From: an uncultured Clostridia bacterium
Lineage (GTDB): Bacteria > Bacillota > Clostridia > Christensenellales > Borkfalkiaceae
Direction of reading: 5' to 3'
NCBI GenBank assembly: GCA_947053655.1
Contig: CAMRTO010000001.1
Span: forward strand, 109,333-173,332
Length of the DNA: 64,000 bases
Below are positions 24,919 to 33,003 of this stretch, piece after piece. The translations under genes and the position numbers were made by a program. The stretch's first letter is position 1. Each line of letters begins with the position of its first letter. The notes under the pieces are model-generated. The model was not told the DNA's origin. It ran no database searches and was given only the letters and a program-made list of their open reading frames with translations.

Positions 24919-25011
24919 GGGAGTATCCGAATTAACGGATACTCCCCCGCCCGACCGTCAAAACGCGTCGGGCGAATCAACGGAGGGACTATATATAAAG
25001 CGCTTACGCTT
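24919..25011 (-). promoter_or_regulatory. Three tandem hairpins in the leader of the solute-binding protein gene
   Basis: Read on the reverse strand: hairpin 1 at 25011-24998 (AAGCG arms), hairpin 2 at 24974-24948 (CGCCCGAC arms), hairpin 3 at 24946-24919 (11-bp perfect stem, loop TTAATT) followed by UAUGUAUUUUUA, a weak U tract. The last could be an attenuator 38 nt before the start codon. I do not match it to a known riboswitch class. Confidence 0.45.
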
Positions 25012-25051
25012 GTATTAATAGCTTGCACATTGAAAAATTTTTTATTCCGGA

Positions 25052-25086
25052 CGATAAAAAAATTCCGCCTGTTAGGCGGAATTTTT
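25052..25086 (-). terminator. Intrinsic terminator of yebC
   Basis: Perfect 12-bp stem (25058-25069 and 25075-25086, GGCGGAA core) with a 5-nt loop, starting 4 bp after the yebC stop and followed by TTTTTTATCG on the reverse strand. Confidence 0.85.
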
Positions 25087-25089
25087 AAG

Positions 25090-25830
25090 TTAATCTTCTT
25101 CGTCCTGTTCGGGCAAATCGACGTTATGATATACGTCCTGCACGTCGTCAAGCTCCTCAAGCTTTTCAAGCATTTTCAAAAAGGTAGCAAGCTTGTCCGC
25201 GTCTAACGTGATATAATTCTGCGGCACCATCTTGACTTCGGCTTCCAGAAAGGTTACTCCTTTACCCTCGAAATATTTCCTTGCTTCCGACCATTTTTCG
25301 GGCGCGGTATAAACCTCGTAAACGTCGTCTTCAACGACGTAATCGTCTGCCTCCGCTTCGAGACAGTATTCCATCATGGTATCTTCGTCAAGAGACACCG
25401 TTCTTTCAATAACGAAAATCCCCTTGTTGTCAAACATATAGGAAACGCAACCGGTCGCGCCCATCTGTCCGCCGCATTTTGACATAGCCGACCTTATATC
25501 GCCCGCCGTTCTGTTTACATTGTCGCTGAGCGTCTTTATAATAACCGCAGAACCGCCTACGCCGTATCCTTCGTAAGTGAGCTCTTTATATTCCTTATCG
25601 CCCAACTCGCCCGCCGCTTTCGCAATAGAACGCTTAATATTTTCATTCGGCATATTAGCCGCTTTTGCTTTTGCGATTACGTCCGCAAGCTTGGAATTCG
25701 TGTCGGGATTGGGGTTACCCTTTGCGGCAACGGCAAGCTCTCTGCCTATTTTGGTAAATACCGCACCGCGCGCGGCGTCGGTTTTTCCCTTTTTTGCCTG
25801 TATATTATGCCATTTGGAATGTCCTGACAT
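25090..25830 (-). CDS. yebC: YebC/PmpR/TACO1-family protein
   Basis: A 246-residue member of the YebC family, which begins with the invariant MSGHSKWHNIQAKK and continues GAVFTKIGRELAVAAK. Members were described as transcription regulators, and YebC-type proteins in bacteria and TACO1 in mitochondria have been shown to help ribosomes through proline-rich stretches. The length is normal and the acidic C-terminus (DLPEQDEED) is typical. It follows the SpoU methyltransferase by 15 bp and ends before a strong terminator, so it closes this transcription unit. Confidence 0.95.
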   Translation of the reverse strand: MSGHSKWHNIQAKKGKTDAARGAVFTKIGRELAVAAKGNPNPDTNSKLADVIAKAKAANMPNENIKRSIAKAAGELGDKEYKELTYEGYGVGGSAVIIKTLSDNVNRTAGDIRSAMSKCGGQMGATGCVSYMFDNKGIFVIERTVSLDEDTMMEYCLEAEADDYVVEDDVYEVYTAPEKWSEARKYFEGKGVTFLEAEVKMVPQNYITLDADKLATFLKMLEKLEELDDVQDVYHNVDLPEQDEED

Positions 25831-25845
25831 TTAACACCTCTCAAA

Positions 25846-26571
25846 TTATTTATTGTTTTTAAGCGCGTACATGGCTATTCCCGCCGAAACGGCGGCGTTT
25901 AAACTTTCGCACGTTTCGCGCATGGGAATTTTAACCGTATGCGTCGCCCTTTCCATAACTTCCGCGCTTATTCCGCCGCCCTCGTTGCCTATACAAAGGC
26001 AAAACTTTTCCGGCGGACAAAATCCGAAAATATTTTTTCCTTCCATGTCTGCGCAAATTATAGGAACACCGTCCAACGCGGATAAAACTTCCTCTCGCGT
26101 GCCGAAATATAATTTAACGAAAAATATTCCGCTCATGCTGGCGCGCACCGCCTTGGGAGAAAAAGGGTCTGTACAGTTAATGAGATATATTTCCGTATAA
26201 CCCGCCGCATTTGCCGTCCTTAAAACCGTACCCAAATTCCCAGGGTCTTGCAAACAATCCAACAGCAGACAGTTACCCGACGGCGGTTTCAGTACATATT
26301 CGGGCATTTTGACGACAGCGATAACACCTTGCGGCGTTTTCTCGCAGGAAATTGCCGAAAAGACAGGATCGGAAACAAAGGTCGCTTCCGGAAAAGATGA
26401 CGCGTGGTCTTCGGTACAAATGACCGTACGGACGTCGCAACCCGACGCCATACATTCCTTTACGGATTTAACGCCTTCTACGAGATAAAGACCCATCCTA
26501 CGTCTGAATTTTTTGTCGGCAAGCGAGCTTACCGTTTTTATTAACGGATTGGATTTAGAAGTAATAAGCAT
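25846..26571 (-). CDS. TrmH/SpoU-family RNA 2'-O-methyltransferase
   Basis: A 241-residue SPOUT-fold RNA methyltransferase. The N-terminal RNA-binding domain begins MLITSKSNPLIKTVSSL. The catalytic knot motifs are LLDCLQDPGNLGTVLRTA (motif 1), LCIGNEGGGIS (motif 2) and IPMRETCESLNAAVSAGIAMY (motif 3). It belongs to the group of 23S rRNA or tRNA ribose methylases; the exact nucleotide target cannot be read from sequence. It starts just after the rplT terminator, and a gene of this family next to the rplT-infC block is common in Clostridia. Confidence 0.92.
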   Translation of the reverse strand: MLITSKSNPLIKTVSSLADKKFRRRMGLYLVEGVKSVKECMASGCDVRTVICTEDHASSFPEATFVSDPVFSAISCEKTPQGVIAVVKMPEYVLKPPSGNCLLLDCLQDPGNLGTVLRTANAAGYTEIYLINCTDPFSPKAVRASMSGIFFVKLYFGTREEVLSALDGVPIICADMEGKNIFGFCPPEKFCLCIGNEGGGISAEVMERATHTVKIPMRETCESLNAAVSAGIAMYALKNNK

Positions 26572-26572
26572 A

Positions 26573-26602
26573 TAAAAAATTAAGCCTTGGATAAAGGCTT
26601 AA
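26573..26602 (-). terminator. Intrinsic terminator of infC-rpmI-rplT
   Basis: Stem TTAAGCCTT / AAGGCTTAA (26580-26588 and 26594-26602) with 5-nt loop; the reverse strand continues ATTTTTTATATG. It lies 9 bp past the rplT stop. Confidence 0.8.
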
Positions 26603-26610
26603 AATTATTT

Positions 26611-26961
26611 TTATAAAGCTTGTTTAGCCTTCGCCGCAAGCTCGGCAAAAGCGTTTGCATCGTTTACCGCAAGTTCGGCAAGGACTTTTCTGTTAAGATT
26701 GATTCCCGCAGTTTTAAGTCCGTGCATAAACTTGGAATAAGAAAGTCCGTTAATTCTCGCGGCAGCGTTGATACGCGCAATCCAAAGGCTGCGCATATCG
26801 CGCTTTCTCAGCCTTCTGCCGATGTAAGCGTAATTCAAGGACTTCATAACCGCCTGACGGGCGATTCTGTATGACTTGGACTTATTGCCGAAATAGCCTT
26901 TGGCAAGGCGCAATATCTTTCTACGCTTCTTTAAAGCGTTTACACTTCTTTTAATACGCAT
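26611..26961 (-). CDS. rplT: Large ribosomal subunit protein L20
   Basis: A 116-residue 23S rRNA-binding protein, essential for early assembly of the 50S subunit. [20 protein letters not shown] and the conserved [19 protein letters not shown] are diagnostic. In Bacillus, L20 binds the leader of its own operon and causes premature termination; the infC leader here has a terminator suited to such control. It is the last gene of infC-rpmI-rplT, 15 bp after rpmI. Confidence 0.98.
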   Translation of the reverse strand: MRIKRSVNALKKRRKILRLAKGYFGNKSKSYRIARQAVMKSLNYAYIGRRLRKRDMRSLWIARINAAARINGLSYSKFMHGLKTAGINLNRKVLAELAVNDANAFAELAAKAKQAL

Positions 26962-26976
26962 AATTCTATTCCTCCG

Positions 26977-27177
26977 TTAACCCTTATAAGGAATCATCGC
27001 TTTTACGTTGGATTCCTGCGCAGTCGAAACAAGCGTATTCTGACGCAAATTTCTCTTTCTTTTTCTGTTCTTCGTTTCCGCTTTATGGTTTTTACCGCCG
27101 TGAGGTCTCTTTACCTTGCCGGTTGAAGTAAGCCAAAAACGTTTCTTTGTGCCGCTGTGCGACTTCTGTTTGGGCAT
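26977..27177 (-). CDS. rpmI: Large ribosomal subunit protein L35
   Basis: A 66-residue basic ribosomal protein beginning MPKQKSHSGTKKRFWLTSTG. The start at 27177 is fixed by GGAGG 8 nt upstream; an in-frame ATG five codons earlier overlaps that ribosome site. It lies between infC and rplT in the universal order. Confidence 0.97.
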   Translation of the reverse strand: MPKQKSHSGTKKRFWLTSTGKVKRPHGGKNHKAETKNRKRKRNLRQNTLVSTAQESNVKAMIPYKG

Positions 27178-27212
27178 ATTCTTATCCTCCAATGAAATAA
27201 TTACAAATTTTA

Positions 27213-27731
27213 TTAATCTTTTACGGGCGAAAGCATCATCGTAATACTTCTGCCTTCCGTAGTAGGTTTTTTGTCCTGTAAGGCTTTACCGTCCAGCCCG
27301 TCGAAAAAATCCTGCATAACTTTTACGCCCTGATAGGAACGTGCGTTTTCGCGGCCTTTCATCCTTATGGATACTTTTACCTTGTTGCCCGCTTCCAAAA
27401 ATTTAAGGCATTGCTTGGTTTTTACCGCAATATCGCCCACGTCGATAGTCATGGAAAGACGAATTTCCTTAATTTCTATCGTAGTTTGGTTTTTACGGTT
27501 TTCCTTGTCTCTTTTAGCCTGCTCGTACTTGAATTTGGAATAATCCATAATTTTACATACCGGCGGTATGGCGTTAGGAGAAATTTTAACCAAATCCAGA
27601 GCGGCATCGTCGGCAAGACGTTGTGCGTCTAGGCTGCTCATTACCCCGAGCATTGCGCCGTCGCTTCCGATAACCCTGACCTCTCTGTCGCGGATTGCTT
27701 CGTTGACGGAATATAAATCCTTAATAATCAT
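27213..27731 (-). CDS. infC: Translation initiation factor IF-3
   Basis: IF-3 binds the 30S subunit, blocks premature 50S joining and checks initiator tRNA pairing. The N-terminal domain has YSVNEAIRDREVRVIGSDG and the C-terminal domain has EIKEIRLSMTI and VKVSIRMKGRE. Start choice is unsettled: the ATG at 27731 is only 3 nt from AGAGAGG, while the next codon, ATT at 27728, is 6 nt away and aligns with the ATT start of Bacillus infC (ATT-x-AAG-GAT). A non-AUG start is the classical basis of IF-3 autoregulation. A TTG at 27773 lies inside the leader terminator and is rejected. Confidence 0.95.
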   Translation of the reverse strand: MIIKDLYSVNEAIRDREVRVIGSDGAMLGVMSSLDAQRLADDAALDLVKISPNAIPPVCKIMDYSKFKYEQAKRDKENRKNQTTIEIKEIRLSMTIDVGDIAVKTKQCLKFLEAGNKVKVSIRMKGRENARSYQGVKVMQDFFDGLDGKALQDKKPTTEGRSITMMLSPVKD

Positions 27732-27874
27732 ATACCTCTCTAAAAAATTCCCGACAAAAAAATCGGGCTGCAAGGCAACCCGAAAATAATGCGTTTAACG
27801 CGTACAAATACCGCTGAAAACATTATCTGCCATACGGAATTTCCGCAAGGCGAAAGGGATAACCTTTGCTTAAC
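27732..27874 (-). promoter_or_regulatory. infC-rpmI-rplT leader with intrinsic terminator (L20-type leader)
   Basis: A 143-nt untranslated leader. On the reverse strand, CGGGTTGC-CTT-GCAGCCCG (27782-27764) followed by A and seven Ts is an intrinsic terminator about 33 nt before infC. A competing stem pairs CCCGA (27767-27763) with TCGGG (27754-27750) and would bury the U tract. Position and operon match the Bacillus L20 leader, where L20 triggers termination; the L20-binding fold itself I infer, not see. Confidence 0.7.
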
Positions 27875-27880
27875 ATAAAT

Positions 27881-27909
27881 ATATTACTATATTTTCTTTA
27901 CTTTGTCAA
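27881..27909 (-). promoter_or_regulatory. Sigma-A promoter of infC-rpmI-rplT
   Basis: Perfect TTGACA (27909-27904), 17-bp spacer, -10 TAATAT (27886-27881) on the reverse strand, just after the thrS stop. Confidence 0.8.
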
Positions 27910-27930
27910 ACGGAATTTAAGATATTATCG

Positions 27931-29883
27931 TTAAAAAATAATCTTTTTTCTGTCTTCTTCTACGACTTTTGCGATAAATTCTTCCAATGTAAGCGTGGTT
28001 TTGTCTTCCGTACCGCGCATATTGACGTTTACGGTACCGTCCGCAGCTTCCTTATCGCCTACGACAAGGACATAAGGAATTTTTTCCAGCTTCGCTTCGC
28101 GGATTTTATAACCGATTTTTTCGTTGCGTTTATCCACTTCGCAACGGATGCCGGCGTCAGAAAGCTTTTGCGCCGCCTCGTTTGCATAATCGAGCGTTCT
28201 GTCCGTTATAGGTAATATTTTTACCTGTGTGGGACACATCCACAGGGGGAACGCACCCGCATATTTTTCCACAAGCATTGCAAGAGTCCTCTCGTAACAG
28301 CCGATAGAACTGCGGTGCACGACATAAGGATGACGTTTTACGCCGTCCACGTCGACGTACTGCATATCAAAGCTTTCACCTGCGGCGAAATCTATCTGTA
28401 TAGTGATAAGCGTATCTTCCTTTCCGTAGACGTTTTTGGTCTGAACATCAAGCTTGGGCCCGTAAAAAGCCGCTTCGTCGTCCGCCTCCACATACTCCAA
28501 CCCCAAATCGTCGAGGATAACCTTCATCATAGCTTCGGTATTGTTCCAGGCTTCGTCGTTATCGATATACTTATCCGACTTGGATTTGCCGCGTTTCGAG
28601 AAACGGAACGACACGTCCTCACGCATGCCGAGGGCATCGAGAATGAAATACGACAAATCCAGACAGCGCTTGAATTCTTCTTCAACCTGTTCTTTTGTAC
28701 AGATTATGTGACCGTCGGAAAGAGTAAACTGGCGTACCCTTATAAGTCCGTGCATTTCGCCAGACGCTTCTTTCCTGTACAGCGTAGCCGTCTCCGAATA
28801 GCGGCAGGGAAGGTCGCGGTAAGATTTAAGACCGTTCTTATATATCTGATACTGGAAAGGGCAAGTCATTGGGCGTAAAGCCATTATTTCCTCTCCTGCG
28901 GGCGACTCTCCCGTTTCGTCAACCTCGCCGAGAATAAACATTTTGTCGCGGTAATGCGACCAGTGACCTGAAATTTTGTACAGGTCGGACTTAGCCATAT
29001 TGGGCGTTTTGGTTATCATAAAACCGCGTCTGGCTTCTTCGTCCTCCACAAAACGCGTCAGAATCTGCAATATTTTCGCGCCCTTGGGCATAAGAATAGG
29101 CAGTCCCTGTCCTATTACGTCCGACGTCATGAATATGCCCAAATCGCGGCCGAGCTTATTGTGGTCGCGCTTTTTAGCTTCTTCCGACGCAATCAGATAC
29201 TCTTCGAGTTGGCTTTTCTTCTCGAAAGCGGTTCCGTAAATTCTTGTAAGCATCTTATTCTTTTCGTTGCCGCGCCAGTATGCGCCGGTAAGAGAAGTAA
29301 GCTTAAAAGCTTTAATTTTACCCGTAGAAGGAAGATGCGGTCCTCGGCACAGGTCGGTAAATTTGCCTTGTCTGTAAAAAGAAATTTTAGCGTCGGCGGG
29401 CAGTTCTTCTATAAGCTCCACCTTATACTTTTCGTCGAAACCGCGCATAAGATCTATAGCCTCCTCACGGGGAAGCTCGAACCTTTCAATAACGGTATTC
29501 GCCTTGATTATTTTAAGCATTTCGCTTTCTATTTTGACAAGATCGTCCTGCGTTATGGGCGTCTTGAAGTCTATATCGTAATAAAATCCGTTTTCGATAA
29601 CCGGACCTATGGCAAGACTGCAAGTAGGGAAAATATTTTTAACCGCCTGCGCAAGCACATGCGAACAGGTGTGACGGTAAACGTCCAAGCCCTCTTTATC
29701 CTTAAGCGTAACAATTTCAAGACTGTCGCCGTCGGCAAGCTTTGAGGACAAATCGCAAAGCACGCCGTTGACCTTTGCCGCAACTGCGTTACGGGCAAGC
29801 CCGTCGCTTATTTTCAGCGCGGCGGCATAGCAGTCAGAGCCGTTTTCGAGATCGATATCTCCGTTCTTTAATTTGATTTTCAT
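27931..29883 (-). CDS. thrS: Threonine-tRNA ligase
   Basis: Charges tRNA-Thr. I use the ATG at 29883 (650 residues) with Shine-Dalgarno GGAGA 7 nt upstream, where the TGS domain starts (MKIKLKNGDIDL); the 42-codon in-frame extension runs through the T-box terminator. Domain order: TGS (1-60), editing domain with HTCSHVLAQAVK and the zinc-side motif GPHLPSTGKIKAF, class II core with MTCPFQYQIYK, RVRQFTLSDGHI and SIGCYERTLAMLVE, then the anticodon-binding domain (VKILPITDR). Full length. Expression is predicted to be controlled by uncharged tRNA-Thr through the leader. Confidence 0.97.
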   Translation of the reverse strand: MKIKLKNGDIDLENGSDCYAAALKISDGLARNAVAAKVNGVLCDLSSKLADGDSLEIVTLKDKEGLDVYRHTCSHVLAQAVKNIFPTCSLAIGPVIENGFYYDIDFKTPITQDDLVKIESEMLKIIKANTVIERFELPREEAIDLMRGFDEKYKVELIEELPADAKISFYRQGKFTDLCRGPHLPSTGKIKAFKLTSLTGAYWRGNEKNKMLTRIYGTAFEKKSQLEEYLIASEEAKKRDHNKLGRDLGIFMTSDVIGQGLPILMPKGAKILQILTRFVEDEEARRGFMITKTPNMAKSDLYKISGHWSHYRDKMFILGEVDETGESPAGEEIMALRPMTCPFQYQIYKNGLKSYRDLPCRYSETATLYRKEASGEMHGLIRVRQFTLSDGHIICTKEQVEEEFKRCLDLSYFILDALGMREDVSFRFSKRGKSKSDKYIDNDEAWNNTEAMMKVILDDLGLEYVEADDEAAFYGPKLDVQTKNVYGKEDTLITIQIDFAAGESFDMQYVDVDGVKRHPYVVHRSSIGCYERTLAMLVEKYAGAFPLWMCPTQVKILPITDRTLDYANEAAQKLSDAGIRCEVDKRNEKIGYKIREAKLEKIPYVLVVGDKEAADGTVNVNMRGTEDKTTLTLEEFIAKVVEEDRKKIIF

Positions 29884-29894
29884 AACTTTATCTC

Positions 29895-30105
29895 CAAAAA
29901 AAATAGCCTTAAACGAAAACTCGGCGTTATCGTTTAAGGACGCATTTATGCGCGGTTCCACCTTAATTGCCTTTGAAAATACAAAGACCTCTTTAAAATA
30001 CCCGAACATTTTACAAAAGCGGTTTCCCTTATCCTTCGGATTACGCGGTTCGCAGCTACTCCGCGCTCTCTGAAAATCCTACGGCGGTACTTGTCTTTTT
30101 ATTCA
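29895..30105 (-). promoter_or_regulatory. T-box riboswitch controlling thrS
   Basis: The T-box core AAGGTGGAACCGCG lies at 29964-29951 on the reverse strand. It is followed by the terminator stem CCTTAAACGA / TCGTTTAAGG (29939-29930 and 29916-29907) and a U tract (29903-29895), ending 11 nt before thrS. Stem I carries the usual CAGAGAGC element (around 30075). A candidate specifier ACC is at 30023-30021, next to sequences that close the stem base (ACAAG with CTTTTGT). The bulge UGGA pairs with the UCCA end of the tRNA-Thr at 14567. This leader fills most of the gene-free stretch 29884-30224. Confidence 0.9.
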
Positions 30106-30114
30106 AGTATGATT

Positions 30115-30143
30115 ATTTTATTACAAATATTTGCGTTTGTCAA
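30115..30143 (-). promoter_or_regulatory. Sigma-A promoter of thrS
   Basis: TTGACA (30143-30138), 17-bp spacer, TAAAAT (30120-30115) on the reverse strand; predicted start near 30108, the 5' end of the T-box. Confidence 0.78.
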
Positions 30144-30163
30144 CGACTTTAGCATTAAATTAT

Positions 30164-30192
30164 TTGCCAATTTTTTTTATAACGGCTATAAT
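30164..30192 (+). promoter_or_regulatory. Sigma-A promoter of leuS
   Basis: TTGCCA (30164-30169), 17-bp spacer, TATAAT (30187-30192). It is back to back with the thrS promoter; the leuS leader is too short (about 25 nt) for a T-box. Confidence 0.78.
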
Positions 30193-30224
30193 ATTTTTAT
30201 ATTAAAATTCAGGAACAACGACTT

Positions 30225-32633
30225 ATGCCTTACAGCAATTTTAACGAAATCGAAAAAAAATGGTCTGAATATTGGGACAAAAATAAAACTTTCCGCACGG
30301 ATTTGCATGATTTTTCAAAACCGAAGTATTACGTTTTGGATATGTTCCCCTATCCTTCGGGTGCGGGACTGCACGTCGGCCATCCAGAGGGTTACACCGC
30401 AACCGATATTCTTGCCAGAATGAAGCGTATGCAGGGCTTTAACGTACTTCATCCTATGGGATTCGACAGCTTCGGTCTGCCGGCGGAGCAATATGCGATA
30501 AATACGGGAAACAATCCCGAAGGCTTCACGCAGAGAAACATAAAAACGTTTATATCCCAGCTTAAAATGCTCGGTCTGTCATATGATTGGGATCAGACAA
30601 TTTCCACATGCGACCCCTCTTACTATAAATGGACGCAGTGGATTTTCAAGCAGCTTTACGAGGCAGGGCTTGCGCGCTGTGCGGACATGCCGGTAAACTG
30701 GTGCGAAGATCTGGGGACCGTGCTTGCGAACGATGAAATTGTTGACAGTAAAAGCGAGCGCGGCGGCTACCCCGTTGTACGCAAAAATATGAAACAGTGG
30801 GTAATCGACATCAATAAATATGCCGAAAAGCTATTGGAAGGGCTTGAAGGGCTTGACTGGCCGGAAGCCTCCAAAACTGCGCAGAGAAACTGGATAGGCA
30901 AATCTTCGGGCGCCAACGTTGTTTTCAAAATAGCGGACTCGGATAAAAAATTTACTGTTTTTACGACGCGGTGCGACACTCTTTTCGGTGTGACGTATTG
31001 CGTGCTTGCCCCCGAGCACAGTCTTATCGATGACATAACTACGCCCGAACAGCGCGACGAAGTAGAAAAATACAAAAAAGTCTGCGCCGGAAAATCCGAC
31101 TTGGAGCGTACCGATTTAAATAAAGAAAAGACCGGAGCCTTTACAGGCGCTTATGCCGTAAACCCCGTAAACGGAAGTAAAATACCAGTTTATATTTCGG
31201 ACTACGTACTGACCTCTTACGGAACTGGCGCGATTATGGCGGTTCCCGCGCACGATACGCGCGACTACGAATTCGCAAAAAAATTCGGCATATCCATAAT
31301 TCAGGTTCTCGAAGGCGGCGATATATCAAAAGAAGCATATACGGGCGACGGACTTCATATCAATTCCGGATTTTTAAACGGACTTGACAAACGGCAGGCA
31401 ACGCAAAAAATGTTGGACTGGCTTAAAACAAACAACTGCGGAAACGCCGCCGTCACTTACAAACTGCGCGAGTGGATTTTTGCAAGACAGCGCTACTGGG
31501 GCGAACCAATGCCCGTAATTCATTTGGAAAACGGAGAAACCGTTATTCTCGACGACGGCGAGCTTCCTCTTACCCTCCCCGAAATGTCTGACTATAAGGC
31601 ACACGGCGGCAACGCGCCCCTTGAAAACGCAAAAGACTGGGTAAACGTAAAGAGAAACGGTTTGAACGGCAAGCGCGAAACCGCTACTATGCCCGGGTCG
31701 GCGGGTTCGAGCTGGTATTTTTTAAGGTACTGCGACCCGCACAATAACGAAAAATTTGCCGACAGCGAGCTTTTAAAGCACTGGATGCCCGTAGACTTCT
31801 ATATGGGCGGCAAGGAACACCTTGTCGGACACCTGTTATATGCGCGCTTCTGGAATAATTTCCTGTTTGATAAAGGACTTGTCGCGCACAAAGAACCTTT
31901 CAAAAAACTTTTCCACCAGGGAATGATTTTGGGCGAGGACGGAAACAAAATGTCCAAAAGTCTCGGCAACGTTATCAACCCCGACGATATAATCAAGGAA
32001 TACGGCGCAGACGTGCTGAGAATGTACGAAATGTTTATGGGTCCCGTCGCCGATACCAAGCCTTGGAATACCGCAAATATAGAGGGTGTTAAAAAATTCG
32101 TAGACAGAATTTACAGACTGTATTTCGAGCTTGACGCCGTCTCTCCCGCAGACAACGGAAATTTAAGCAAAATTTACAATCAAACGGTAAAAAAGGTAAG
32201 CGAAGATTACGAGGCAATGAAAATCAACACCGCAATTTCGCAGATGATGATTTTCACAAACGCCGTATACAAAGAAATTTCCGAAGGCGGCAACTTCCCC
32301 ACGGAATACGCCGAAGGGTTTGTTAAACTTTTAAATCCCGTAATACCCTTTCTTACGGAAGAAATTTGGTCGACCGTACTCGGTCACGGCAAAACGATAG
32401 CTTACGAAATCTGGCCGGAATTCGACCCGAAGAAATGCGGGGAAGATAATTTCGAATACGCCGTGCAGATTAACAGTAAAATAAAAACCAAAATTACCGT
32501 CCCTGCCGATATTACCGAGGAAGAAATAAAACAATGTGTTTTTTCCGATAAGGAAATCGCCCCCTTAATAGAGGGCAAACAGATTAAAAAGTTTATTTTC
32601 GTTCCGAAGCGTCTTATTAATATAATCGTTTAA
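30225..32633 (+). CDS. leuS: Leucine-tRNA ligase
   Basis: An 802-residue class I synthetase that charges tRNA-Leu. The HIGH-type motif is [11 protein letters not shown] in [13 protein letters not shown], the editing (CP1) domain spans about 220-410 with [19 protein letters not shown], the zinc-region/core continues with [14 protein letters not shown] and [15 protein letters not shown], and the KMSKS loop reads [10 protein letters not shown]. The C-terminal anticodon-binding region is complete. Length is typical for bacteria. Shine-Dalgarno AGGA lies about 10 nt before the ATG. It is a single-gene plus-strand unit bounded by its own promoter and a terminator. Confidence 0.97.
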   Translation: MPYSNFNEIEKKWSEYWDKNKTFRTDLHDFSKPKYYVLDMFPYPSGAGLHVGHPEGYTATDILARMKRMQGFNVLHPMGFDSFGLPAEQYAINTGNNPEGFTQRNIKTFISQLKMLGLSYDWDQTISTCDPSYYKWTQWIFKQLYEAGLARCADMPVNWCEDLGTVLANDEIVDSKSERGGYPVVRKNMKQWVIDINKYAEKLLEGLEGLDWPEASKTAQRNWIGKSSGANVVFKIADSDKKFTVFTTRCDTLFGVTYCVLAPEHSLIDDITTPEQRDEVEKYKKVCAGKSDLERTDLNKEKTGAFTGAYAVNPVNGSKIPVYISDYVLTSYGTGAIMAVPAHDTRDYEFAKKFGISIIQVLEGGDISKEAYTGDGLHINSGFLNGLDKRQATQKMLDWLKTNNCGNAAVTYKLREWIFARQRYWGEPMPVIHLENGETVILDDGELPLTLPEMSDYKAHGGNAPLENAKDWVNVKRNGLNGKRETATMPGSAGSSWYFLRYCDPHNNEKFADSELLKHWMPVDFYMGGKEHLVGHLLYARFWNNFLFDKGLVAHKEPFKKLFHQGMILGEDGNKMSKSLGNVINPDDIIKEYGADVLRMYEMFMGPVADTKPWNTANIEGVKKFVDRIYRLYFELDAVSPADNGNLSKIYNQTVKKVSEDYEAMKINTAISQMMIFTNAVYKEISEGGNFPTEYAEGFVKLLNPVIPFLTEEIWSTVLGHGKTIAYEIWPEFDPKKCGEDNFEYAVQINSKIKTKITVPADITEEEIKQCVFSDKEIAPLIEGKQIKKFIFVPKRLINIIV

Positions 32634-32672
32634 AAGACAATCCGCCGCATATAACATTTATAAAACCAAAAC

Positions 32673-32711
32673 GCCGCCGAAAGCATAAAATGCTTTCGGC
32701 GGCATTGTTTT
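32673..32711. terminator. Bidirectional intrinsic terminator between leuS and acpP
   Basis: Perfect 13-bp stem (32673-32685 and 32691-32703; GCCGCCGAAAGCA) with a TAAAA loop, followed by ATTGTTTT and preceded by ACCAAAAC on the other strand. Confidence 0.82.
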
Positions 32712-32722
32712 AAACTTACGAT

Positions 32723-32944
32723 TTAAAGCGACTTGATAAGATTTACAACGTCCTCTACCGTTTTGACTTCGGTAACCCTGTCTTCGGGAATGGTTTTGCC
32801 CGTATTGTCCTCCAAAGTCATTAAAAGCTCTACAACGTCGAGAGAGTCCGCGCCCAAGTCCTTTACAATGTCGCTCTCCAACTTTATTTTATCCTTGGAA
32901 ATCCCCAATTGTTCTGCAAGAATTTCCGCTATTTCTTCAAACAT
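32723..32944 (-). CDS. acpP: Acyl carrier protein
   Basis: A 73-residue acidic carrier for fatty acid synthesis. The phosphopantetheine attachment serine is in DLGADSLDVVELLM (Ser35). Helices and length are normal. It has a strong Shine-Dalgarno (CGGAGG) and its own promoter that overlaps the end of tex. No fab genes are near, so this is an isolated acpP. Confidence 0.96.
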   Translation of the reverse strand: MFEEIAEILAEQLGISKDKIKLESDIVKDLGADSLDVVELLMTLEDNTGKTIPEDRVTEVKTVEDVVNLIKSL

Positions 32945-32973
32945 TCCGATACCTCCGTATTCTTAACGATTAA

Positions 32974-33002
32974 ATTTTATATTAAGAAAGAATAATTGTC
33001 AA
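32974..33002 (-). promoter_or_regulatory. Sigma-A promoter of acpP
   Basis: TTGACA (33002-32997), 17-bp spacer, TAAAAT (32979-32974) on the reverse strand, immediately after the tex stop. Confidence 0.8.
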
Positions 33003-33003
33003 G

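Noticed and set aside
24882..25169. 96-codon N-terminal extension of the solute-binding protein gene
   Set aside because: It overlaps the yebC stop and its terminator, and the hydrophobic anchor begins right after the ATG at 24881.
29884..30009. 42-codon N-terminal extension of thrS
   Set aside because: The extension is the T-box core and terminator read as protein; the ATG at 29883 has a proper ribosome site and starts the TGS domain.
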